Shown: positions 55,092 through 64,000 of the stretch, piece after piece | Layout: each line of letters begins with the position of its first letter | Numbering within the stretch: the first letter of the stretch is position 1 | NCBI GenBank assembly: GCA_030374765.1 | Contig: JARGXX010000138.1 | Location: 682,001 to 746,000 of the forward strand | Length of the DNA: 64,000 nt | Direction: 5' to 3' | From: Agarophyton chilense | Taxonomy: Eukaryota; Rhodophyta; Florideophyceae; Gracilariales; Gracilariaceae | Program-made: the position numbers and the translations under genes | The notes under the pieces: generated by a model | The model's database searches: none | What the model was told of the DNA's origin: nothing | What the model saw: only the letters and a program-made list of their open reading frames with translations

Positions 55092-55434
55092 TTATGTTTT
55101 GCTAAGCCAAACATGTACTTCTTTGTCAGATTCTGACACATTTTCTTTCCTCACGCATGTCTTATTTTTGTATCCGTCAAATGTGAGGACTTTTCCTAGA
55201 TTCAATAACTTAGAGCTCAGTTTTTCCCGGAATATTGATAGATCGGGAACCTTTCCGAATGGATATCCACAATTCACCCAAACAATACCATTTTAATCTA
55301 CTCTAACTCCATGTTCTCCAATTTCATAACGTAGACCAGCTCCGTTAACTGTGTGAGGGTACCGAATTTTGACAAAGGACGTTGGTTCATAAATTGGGCA
55401 ATCCGTACCATCAATAGAAACGAATCAGTTGTAA
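55092..55434 (-). pseudogene. PIF/Harbinger-like DDE transposase fragment
   Basis: The minus-strand frame reads FVSIDGTDCPIYEPTSF, GAGLRYEIGEHGV, a stop, NGIVWVNCGYPFGKVPDLSI and GKVLTFDGYKNKTCV, ending at 55092. The SIDGTDCPI.EP box, the pPDLsIF box and the lxDGY box are the three acidic positions of DDE_4-type (PIF/Harbinger or IS5-like) transposases. Two stops interrupt about 110 codons. A further minus-strand piece at 55707-55474 may be the N-terminus but is not diagnostic. The usual partner Myb-like gene is not visible. Confidence 0.65.
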
Positions 55435-55670
55435 AAAAGAGTTACCTGACTGCCTGGAATTTCATTTGATCTATTATTGACAATCGTAAAAATTCAGAAA
55501 ACTGAATGAACCTAGATTAAACATATCTCTGTCATATTTGATGGCAAGTTCACAAAGATCCAACAACATTTTCGCAATGAATTTTAGTCGACGCCTTTTA
55601 AAATGTGATGAACGGTTTCCGTGCTGTAGTGACACAAACACAATAACACCCAAAGTAAATGCTTCGGACT

Positions 55671-57954
55671 GGCACGTAGAGAAGTCTGTGGGTAACTTTT
55701 GTTTCATATTTTGCTACGAATAGGGCTGCCAACTCCAAATAAAGAGATAAACCGACGATTAAAACAGTGAACTGATTTTAATTTTGACCGATAGAGCATA
55801 GATCTTGCAGTCGTATTGAACGTAATCGCACACGATCTTTCCATATTGTGGTGAAAAGAGGTGTGTACACTTTGTGAGAGGAGTTGTAAAAGAGCGAGGA
55901 TAACGGCATACACAAAGGAATGTATGACGTAGAAAAAAGGATGGTAGCAAAGAAAGATTTTGCTGACATAATAATCATATGCCGTATGTTGAACTTGCCG
56001 ATTTCTGGTGTAAAATTGTCTTTTGTAGGACCTAAGTATTTGTCCCCAGTATATTTTCATTTCATAATAGAAGGCAGAAGTTCAACAAGGATTGGGTTCA
56101 GGCGTTTGCGAATGCGTTTCAGTAAACGAACTGTGCGCTAACGTGCTTTGTGTGGTAAGTGTACAATGGTTGACTTCTTCCCCAAGAGAAGAATCTACAG
56201 CTTGAAACTCGAATGCTACCCTCTAACCTACTAGCTTCTTTTATTTGAGCTTGTATTTAATGAGATTTCAATTATTTTTTTTACCAACATATAAGCACTC
56301 ATATACTATATATAACTCTTCAAATATCTTCGTAGATGGGAATGTACATTGGTGTTCAGAAGCATAAGTTTGGCAGTTTGCGATGAGAATCGCATAATGA
56401 GGCTTCTTAGAACTTTCGACTACGGCACTTTCAAGCGAATTCGCTTCGCTCTCATTAAAGTCAGACCCAAGGCACGTAGTGCTAAGTAGAAAATACCTAT
56501 AATACTTCTCTTTCAACTAAATCTCATCCATTTCAGGTACGGTAGATAAAAAGTTTACGGAAAAATGTTAAATCTCTATGGGTTAGGTAGGGCGTGTGAA
56601 AATTATCGTTTTTGCAGTCATTAGTTATTAAGAACTCCGTAATTATGTGAACTCCTTACATGTTTAAAGTGTTCACCTGCTTTAACGGTTTAAAAATCAA
56701 CTGAAACAGTTTTTAATCCGAGTCAAGGAAAGGCCAGCGTAAATTTTGAGTCTGCAAGAACATTTTTTTCACGAGTAGCTATCTTAAGAGACCGTATGAA
56801 TGCAAAAATTTAGTTGGTACTTTACGATTTTCCAATGGCAAAAGCCTAACCATCAATACACTCGTATGCAGTTTGCCTCTGAGTTTATTGTATAAAGCTC
56901 TCCAAGTATAAAGCTGAGCAGAAGAGCTGGCAGGGAATCAGAGCTGCAAGCAATAAACTCTCAGAACATCGAACTTTGCTATGCCATACATGATGGGACT
57001 CAAACGTAAGCAATCACGGTTTACGGAAACTTCCGCATCACACTGACAACTACGTCAGATGTTCGAAAATGGGGAAATTACTGTAGATGAAGCTTCGTCT
57101 GATGTATATAGAGTAAATTCTTTGATAAGGTTTTTTGAACTTTCTACATTTCGAATCAGTTATGGAAAGATCCATGATGAAAAGCGTGAAAATATAAGTT
57201 CATTTCTCTCTTTTCCGTCGACAGAAAATATTGATAAGATACTGAGCAAACAACAGCAAAAGGTGTTTCTGTCCCAAAACTCATAAATACAGCAGACGAA
57301 AACGACAAGAATAGTGTGGATGCAGGGTATCATGATGTGAATTGGGAGATCGACGAATCTGAAAATACCGAAAACGAAGGCATATGTATTGCTACTCAAA
57401 ACGTGTTTCGACCTATTGTTTCACACGCACTTTGGAAAGATTTGAAAACGCCTATGCAGTTTCTCATTCTAGCCGTTGTGTTACAATCCGTGATAAAAGT
57501 GGAACATATCACTAGCCAAATTTCTAATGGAGAAAAGTCATTTGAGATCACTGTTGAGTGGCTGCAAGCCATGGTGGATATTAGACTGTTGTACAAAGCT
57601 GGGCTAAGCAAACAGTTTGAGCCGATGATGGGCTATCACATAAAGATTTTGGAGTTTCAGCGCATTTTACAACTATTTCGGAGCTGTACATAAGGGCAAG
57701 TAATTTCTGTTTGTAAATGTTCGCTACCGTTTGCAGTGGAAACACATGTTACCAAGAGGCACATTTTTGACTTGAATGACGGAACTAGTATTTTATATGT
57801 GGAAATGAAAGCATCTGACTATAAATACGCTCGTGTATAAAACATTTTACAAATTCAAGTGGATTGAAAGAAGTAGTCCGATTATTATGTTCATTTTATT
57901 CTTTACTGTTTCGGCTTTTGGTAGTCACTTTAAGTAAATAGCTGTTGCTGTTAG
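55671..57954 (+). repeat. Repeat family X, copy 2
   Basis: Matches copy 1 from GGCACGTAGAG onward and retains a segment (about 56636-57096) that copy 1 lacks. It shows the site of the solo LTR-A insertion in its empty state (GAGTGGCTGCAAG near 57556). It is cut at 57954 by the LTR of chromovirus-2; copy 1 continues at the matching point. Confidence 0.7.
56981..57840 (+). pseudogene. Family X protein, copy 2 (broken)
   Basis: A candidate start ATG at 56981 gives MPYMMGLKRKQSRFTETSAS, a stop near 57044, then RQMFENGEITVDEASSDVYR and FELSTFRISYGKIHDEKREN up to a stop at 57284. In another frame it continues DVNWEIDESENTENEGICIA, WLQAMVDIRLLYKAGLSKQF and MMGYHIKILEFQRILQLFRS, a stop at 57691, and ILYVEMKASDYKYARV to 57840. 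The product would be about 280 residues, acidic in the middle and helical at the end. I do not recognise it. Confidence 0.45.
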
Positions 57955-59007
57955 TGAAGTGCAATGCCCTTCACGGGCGTTTCTTCCCAGGACTTAGAGA
58001 TTTTGCTCGCTTGAGGACCAGCTTGGTCTATGACAAGCTATACCGCTATTGCGTGCCGACGGCCGGTTAGGACCGGAGGTGCACACTGGTGGAACACGTG
58101 GACTGCACGGATGCTGACGCTCGAGTGCGAGGCGTGCCCCACGTGGCCCGGATTCTACCTAATGGTTAGTATTATTTAGTAATTTTCAGTATTTATTTAG
58201 CTAAACTATCGCTATTTAGTGTCTATTTTTCGGGCGCGCGCCCACTGTCAGGGGCCGTGCGCCACACTACTTAGGAGGTCAAGCACTGCTCCCCAGGAAA
58301 CACCCACTTGGGTGATCCCAAGGAGGGAGTCTTGGCTCTGAACTTTTCGCCTTCGGCGCGTCTTCACCGCATACTGAGTGAGCGCCCGTTACACGTTAGT
58401 TCATACACCTCTCTGTCGACCAGAGTGCTACCATAACCGTCGGTTAATGTTTAATCGCCGACACTTGTCTTAGTGTCGTCCCTGTATAGGTTTTCGCCCC
58501 CGTTTTCCTCTTGTTCTCATTCTTGGCTCTCGTGAGTGGCCGCCCCACTCACGCCACTCTTCCATCTCATACGAGTGTTTCATCGCTTCTTTTACGACAG
58601 TCACCGTGCTACCGCTCCGCCTAGGATTGGTCACCCCCCGGACTGTGCCGTGCTCACCTAATCACTCTAAGTATACCCCGCAGGATTGACCTAAGTCTTA
58701 CACCCGACTTCGTCGTGCCTTTCCAGAGTGGCTCTGTTTCTGTGCTCCGCTGGGACGCGTCTCCTCCGCTTGAGGCGTGTCTCTCAAGAGAAAAAGATCC
58801 CGAACATCTTCGTGGTGTCCCCGCTCCAAGCGTTGTCCTACACACTGGTCTCCCGACTTAGAAGTTTGAGTCGGGCACATTCAGTCACGATTAATCGGAA
58901 AGAAGACTCACAAATTGAGGTTGATCTGAGTTGCCCTCGTTGAGGAAGCTTCTTGGCCCCACTAGCCGATCGGGTTTGGATACTCACGTGTAACGGATTC
59001 TGATGTC
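57955..59007 (+). mobile_element. 5' LTR and leader of chromovirus-2
   Basis: The left border is fixed because family X sequence stops at 57954 and TGAAGTGCAATG begins. Two CACGTG palindromes (58095 and 58140), then an AT-rich core (ATTTATTTAGC near 58190) and a GC-rich stretch mirror the order seen in the chromovirus-1 LTR. I could not fix the right border of the LTR or the primer binding site; both lie before the gag ATG at 59008. Confidence 0.65.
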
Positions 59008-60799
59008 ATGTCATCCAAAGACCGTCCGAGGACGCGAAGTCAAACCGGTGCACCGGAACCATCCCAACCATCCCGTATCCCGGTCCGTTCACGGTCTCAT
59101 ACAGGTGGATCGACTAACCTGCCAGGTGGAAAAGCCTTGAGACCTCCTGTCTCTGATTCGGCACCCCCAGCAAGTGGAGCAGGACCGGCGTTTGCCGCCG
59201 CCCAAATGCTCTCCCCTGCTAGGGACGTCACTCTCCATCCCAGCTTTGCAGCTGTGGAAGAGCAACTCCGCTCTATGCGGGAAGCTCAAGTCATCCTTGC
59301 AGAGGAGTTCGATTCCCTTCGCAAGAAGGTGGATGAAACTGCTACGCAGGATTTTTCTGAAGACCTCCATGTCCTCCGTGCGGATGTGAACTCAATTCTG
59401 GAGTCCCTTGGTGGACCCTCGGCATTTGTCAAGGACGTCGCAGACAAGTTCTCGCCCGTCCGAAGCCGCCTCGAGACGTTGGAACAAACCCTAATGTCGG
59501 GGGATGATCCGGCAGAGCCGATTGCAGTATCCCACAAGGGAAGAAAGGAAGAGAACAGCCAGGCTCGAAAGAAGCGAAGGAACACGGATCCCAAACCGTC
59601 AGACTCCTCATTTTCCGAGTCCGACTCTTCCGATTCATCGGTGGAAGTAGCTCGCCGTGAGTGTTCCTCACGCTCTAAGCGGTCAACAGCCACCCATGGT
59701 GTGATCCGCGCCCGCACGAAGGGAAGGAAGCACACAGGTTTGAAGGAGCTGAAACCGACCAATTCGCTCTTTAAGAAGCTCTTATCATACCGGTACTACC
59801 GTTTGGAGGACTCCTCTTTGGATCGTACACCCCGTGGTACGGGAAGAGTGAAGAACTGCATTAAGCGAATGCAGCTCTCACTTCGCAACCAGTTGTTTTC
59901 TGGAGAAGACCCAATATTGGTGTTGGATTTCTTGGCACGCTTTGTTGCGGAAGCTGACATCCTTGGAATGAACGAGGCACAGGCCTACATTGCCTTACCG
60001 TACTTCTTATGTGGGCTTGCAGAAGACCAGTATCACTCTGTCAGAGGTTCATCACGCGACTCCCAAGGAGGGGTCACATGCTGGCCTGAAGCAGTTCAAT
60101 ACATCTTGAGGTCGTATGCTACTAACTCCGCCATTCAGCAGGCTATACGCGCCCTGCGGGACACTCGCCAACGTCCAGGCGAGTCGGAAACCGATTATTC
60201 GTCGCGCCTTAACAAGGCCTTCCACCGCTGTGGCAATGTTTACCCCGCTGAAGAGCGTTGTACCATGTTTGTCGATGGTTTGTACCCGGCGATCCGGACT
60301 CTTGTTGCTCGACGTCGAGAATGTAGACCTAAAGCCACGTATTTGGAACTAGTGCAGTTCGCTCGTGCAGAAGGTGAAGCCCTGCGCGCACGCACTCCTG
60401 GCTCCAGGGTAAGGTTCGCAAAAGCGTTGATATTACAACCGGGTACCCCGTCAGCTTCGATGATCGACGAACAGGCCTCTCGAAGGGATTATGATAACGT
60501 GCAGCTAGCCCATAGCGACGTTCATTCCATCCCGACAACGGAGTTACCCTCAACCTTGGACGAGTCACAATACGTGATTGGGGATGACACGCTACTCTAC
60601 GCGGATAATGGTCGCGTTCGTGCGTCACGCGTCCCACACGAGAGTGGTAATGTCCGCTTTTAGCGTCCTGGTTGGCGAGATACCCGCCCCGCGGTGAAGT
60701 TCGCCAAGCCTCGCCACCCAACGCCGGCTTCTGGTCTGATTTGTCATCTCTGCTACAAACCAGGCCATACTTCTCCACAATGTGTGTTCTTTCTCTGAG
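59008..60799 (+). pseudogene. Chromovirus-2 gag with zinc knuckle
   Basis: Open for 551 codons from ATG 59008 to TAG 60661, then in the same frame to 60799. Order: a Pro/Ser-rich start, a coiled-coil-like region (about residues 72-150, AAVEEQLRSMREAQVILAEE), a Lys/Ser/Asp-rich stretch with DSSFSESDSSDSSVEV, the conserved gag core (YRYYRLEDSS, CWPEAVQYILRSYATNSAIQ, SRLNKAFHRCGN), and, past the TAG, a perfect CX2CX4HX4C knuckle (CHLCYKPGHTSPQC near 60747-60788). A frameshift then leads to the frame reaching 61067. The stop separates core from knuckle and is probably a mutation. Confidence 0.88.
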
Positions 60800-61183
60800 A
60801 AAGGGCACAAGTCGTAGTCAATTAGAGGCCCTATCCTTGCAGGACAAAGCAGCTGTTCCGATTGAATCGTATATCCGTGCTAGAACGGATGTTCCACGTC
60901 ACCTGTCGCTTCCCCGAGCTCGGGTGGTACCTGCACCGGAATCCCGTGTCACCGACGTGGTCGGTCACCCCACCGCTTCTGCGGTATCATCTGGACCTGA
61001 TGCCCAGGCGTTGCCCGCTCAACGACCTGAGCAGCCGCCTTCGGCGGAGCGGGCCAAGAAAAACTGAATGTTGGAGTCTCCTCTCAAGGAGGGGCACCCT
61101 CAGAGTCGAGGTCGACGGCGCCCGAGGCGTCCAAGCCTTGCTCCCCGGTCAAAATCCTTTCAAGGAAAGAGGCCGTCAATGAC

Positions 61184-61777
61184 GTGAACCCGGAACACTT
61201 TAGCGTTCTGCGTCGTCCGTGGAAACGTGTTTCCCATAACCGATTCCCGGATAGAGTTCTGGTGATGGTTAAAAGAAATTACAAGGTCTATGCTGACCTT
61301 GGCCTTTCATCCCAGTTTATGGTGCGACACCTTACCGTTTTAGACACCGGTGCCGGTCCGAACTTTGTCGTGGAAGAAGTGTTACCGCGTGCTTTGCAGT
61401 CTAGGATCCGCCGCGACCACGTCCTGGAGGTCGCTGACGCGGACAACAAACCGTTGGATACGGTGGGGTTCATAGAACTGGTAGTCCGCGTTTGCGCTCG
61501 CGTGGTGAAACTCGATTTCGTCGAATATCGGAAACTAGCCGCCCCAGTCATCTTGGGTCGCGACTTTTGCGACCGCTTTGTCGAAGCGATCTTCCCCCGC
61601 CAACGGCGTGTCGAGATGGAGGATGGATCGTCCACTCCGATCGTTTGTCGTCCGCTTAGGCGTGCCACGAAGAAGCATGTCCCGCTACGGCAGCACAGGA
61701 ACCTGGACCGGATAACCTTGAATCTAATAAGCTCCGCTTCGCAGCGTCGTTGTGCGTCCCGCCTGAGTCCCAACTGA
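61184..61777 (+). pseudogene. Chromovirus-2 aspartic protease
   Basis: Contains VLVMVKRNYKVYADLG, the active site HLTVLDTGAGPNFVV (DTGA intact) and the flap partner APVILGRDFCDRFVEAIFPR. It matches the chromovirus-1 protease segment. The frame is left by a shift at about 61740-61777 and the polyprotein continues in the frame starting at 61750. Retroviral-type proteases cleave Gag-Pol in the particle. Confidence 0.85.
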
Positions 61778-64000
61778 TGGTGAAAGTAACCTCCCGTCAA
61801 CACGGACTCCGGGCCTTGCAACCGTTGTCGTCACTGTATGACAGGCACAGCCTCGCAATTGCGAATGGAATCGTCCATGTGGAGCCAAACCAACCGTTTC
61901 ACGTGCTAATCGCCAATCTAGGGACTTTACCCCAGTATCTGGTGAAGAACCAAGTGATAGGGTCCGTCATGCCGCACCCCATCGCTATGGTGCCGACAAA
62001 GCTGACAGCAGCTGACGTTCTCAGACTCGTTCACTCTAAGGAGGGGGACAGCCAGAAACCCGTTTCATCGCCGGTATCCGGGATTCAACCTGTAACATCA
62101 GGGACGCAGCCCGTTTCAACGAGTGTTGACCGCCCCGATCCAGTCCAAGAACTCAAGGACCTGGATCTCAGCCACGTCCTGGAGTCATACCGCCATCGAT
62201 TGCGACAACTTTTAAGGGACTTCACCACTATGTGGGACGGCTGCCTTGGTGAGATTGCCACTATGGAACACCGGATTGATTTGCTTCCGGACACCCCAGC
62301 CATCTCTCAGCACCCATACCGTGCCGGACCGGCCGCCTGCGCGGAGGAAAAGACACAAGTGGATAAAATGCTTCGAGCAGGAGTCATTGAACAGGCTCAG
62401 TCGCCGTGGGCTTCCCCAGTATTACTGGCTCCAAAGCAGAATGGTTCCTGGAGATTTTGCGTCGACTACCGTCGGTTGAATGCCGACACCCTCAAGGACG
62501 TGTATCCAATCCCAAGAATGGACGAGTAAATTGACTCCCTGGGCACCGCCACTGCCTTCACAACCCTGGACGCCAATTGGGGATGCTGACAAGCTCCGGT
62601 AAGGAAGAAAGACCAGGATAAAACCGCTTTGGCGTGTCACTCCGGTCTCTACCGATTCAAACGGATGTCTTTTGGTCTTACCAACGCCCACGCTATTTTC
62701 CAGCGAGCCATCGACATCCTATTGGCCCGCTTCAAATGTCGTACCTGGCTGGTCTACCTGGATTACATAATCGTCTTTTCAGATAATCTGGACAAAGATC
62801 TCACTCATGTGAGGGATATCATGACCACGCTTCGAGATGCGGGTGTCACTCTTAAGTTGAAGAAATGTGACTCCTTCACGGACACCGTGAAGTATCTCGG
62901 CCATGTTATCCGTCCAGGACGTGTTAAAATCGAGGAGACTCGTATTAAGTCGCTCAAAGTGGCTAAAGAACCGCGGACGCAAACCGAGCTTCGTTCCTTT
63001 CTGGGACTCGGAAACGTCTACCGACGATTCATCCCGCACTTTGCGGACAAGGCTGCACCGTTAAACGCGCTTTTGCGGAAAGGCCAACCACCAAAACGGG
63101 ACCTCATAACCCCCGTTCAAAAGGAATCTTTCAACTCTCTTAAGGATTCTGTCGTCTCCGCCCCGATCCTCTCGTTGCCAAAGCCTGGAAGACCGTTCAC
63201 CGTAGATACAGACGCCGGCGACTACCAAGTAGGTTGTGCACTGTTTCAAACTGCACCCAATGGGGAAAGACGCCCCGTAGGGTAGCGGTCCCAATCGCTA
63301 AACGTCAACGAGAAGAATTACTCCGTCTCGGAGAAGGAATGCCTTGCAGTAGTGTGGGCATTGCAAACGTTGCGCCCGTATCTCATGGGTAATCATTTCA
63401 CCGTTTTTATGAACCACGCATCACTTCGATGGCTACTCTCCACCTCGGAGCCTTCAGGCCGCTTGATGCGTTGGAGTCTCCGTCTAGCGGAATTTGACTT
63501 TGACGTGCAGTATCGAGAAGGATCGTGCAACACCCAAGCCGATGCTCTCTCCCGCCTGGTCACTACTGGCGAAAAACTACCCGTCAAAGACGATGAAATA
63601 CCATGCTTTGCAGTGAATTGCGACGACGCTACCATCGAGGACGAAGAACGAGACACGGACTCTTCAGATTCCGGTTCCGAATTGGACGACTTTCTTCTCT
63701 CGGAAGATTCCGAGAAACCCTTACCAGGGAACTTCGTGCCTATTACTACAGAGAAGAGGATACGGGAGCAATTTTTTGACCAGTTCTGCGCGAAGGTCCG
63801 CGCTCAACTCAATGGAGGAGGTACTCTCCCCTTTCAGGTGAATGACGCCGGATACCTTGTACGGACCGTCGGATCGCACCCACAAATCGTGGTACCACAT
63901 AACCTCCAGTCGAGAGTATTGCGGTTGTCGCACTACTCCAAACTGAGTGGCCACGTCGGGGGACGGAAACTTTACCTCACCTTACGCCGTAACTTCTACT
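61750..64000 (+). pseudogene. Chromovirus-2 reverse transcriptase, RNase H, start of integrase
   Basis: One frame through to the window edge with stops at 62527 (TAA), 62587 (TGA at the Trp of GYWQ) and 63283 (TAG at the Trp of GYWSRSL). RT motifs: IEQAQSPWASPVLLAP, WRFCVDYRRLN, LYRFKRMSFGLTNAHAIF; the catalytic box reads VYLDYIIVF, with Tyr for the second Asp. RNase H: TVDTDAGDYQVGCALF, YSVSEKECLAVVWAL, NTQADALSRL. An acidic linker (DDATIEDEERDTDSSDSGSE) leads to the integrase zinc region (LSHYSKLSGHVGGRKLYL) at the edge. The changed active site alone would kill the enzyme. Confidence 0.9.

Larger units (their letters stand above)
57955..64000 (+). mobile_element. Chromovirus-2 (Ty3/gypsy), continues beyond the window
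   Basis: Plus-strand element with LTR, gag, protease, RT, RNase H and the beginning of integrase; the rest lies to the right. Protein similarity to chromovirus-1 is clear throughout, so the missing part probably has a chromodomain. Coding is broken by stops and two frameshifts. Confidence 0.88.

Noticed and set aside
55474-55707. Minus-strand 77-codon frame as the definite N-terminus of the Harbinger-like transposase
   Set aside because: Position and strand fit, but no diagnostic residue supports it, so it was left out of the feature.
1-64000. CRISPR arrays, bacterial operons, rRNA or tRNA genes
   Set aside because: No regularly spaced repeats, ribosome binding sites or rRNA signatures were seen. 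The GTGGGTCTCATAACC stretch at 28581 resembles a tRNA-Met anticodon arm but no full cloverleaf surrounds it.

Overview
The window looks like a transposon-packed stretch of a eukaryotic nuclear genome with intron-poor genes. Only three coding regions look intact: two identical alpha-carbonic anhydrase genes (47847-48704 and 49615-50472) and one secreted cysteine-rich protein of unknown family (9774-10523). All three are intronless and have a TATA-like box about 100-120 bases upstream of the ATG. Most of the rest is broken mobile DNA: chromodomain Ty3/gypsy elements, several Ty1/copia lineages, MULE, Tc1/mariner, PIF/Harbinger-like and CACTA/Plavaka-like transposases, solo LTRs, and gene-derived pseudogenes. 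A florideophyte red alga such as Chondrus would fit this mix, but that is inference from style and not from a diagnostic gene.

Layout. 1-2.5 kb: MULE transposase remnant with a SWIM zinc finger. 2.9-4.0 kb: TPR co-chaperone pseudogene split by a 609-bp solo LTR with a perfect 5-bp target duplication. 5.1-6.0 kb: CACTA/Plavaka-like transposase tail. 6.8-8.2 kb: two opposed copia fragments. 9.8-10.5 kb: secreted protein gene. 11.6-13.2 kb: decayed copia gag-like region. 13.2-13.7 kb: mariner remnant, cut by the 3' LTR of chromovirus-1. 13.7-23.5 kb: chromovirus-1 on the minus strand (gag, protease, RT, RNase H, integrase, chromodomain), with an extra 609-codon frame on the opposite strand between the chromodomain and the 3' LTR. 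23.5-30.2 kb: CACTA/Plavaka-like transposase gene on the plus strand, split by copia-2 (23926-28699, minus). 33.4-38.4 kb: complete copia-3 with two identical 255-bp LTRs and a Tudor-like module in its polyprotein. 39.1-39.9 kb: SF3B4 splicing-factor pseudogene. 41.3-44.5 and 55.7-58.0 kb: two copies of an unnamed repeat, family X; the first carries a solo LTR that itself carries another solo LTR. 47.0-51.3 kb: the carbonic anhydrase inverted repeat. 58.0-64.0 kb: chromovirus-2 (plus strand), running off the window.

How it fits together. The carbonic anhydrase pair is a convergent inverted duplication whose arms are identical over about 1.6 kb, including the proposed core promoter, but diverge at both edges; this suggests gene conversion. 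The mobile elements record a layered insertion history. Both better-preserved LTR lineages carry a chromatin-reader-type module (chromodomain in gypsy, Tudor-like in copia-3). Several stops in the dead elements lie at conserved Trp or Arg codons and are explained by C-to-T or G-to-A changes. All assignments come from reading translations and motifs by eye; no database search was possible.
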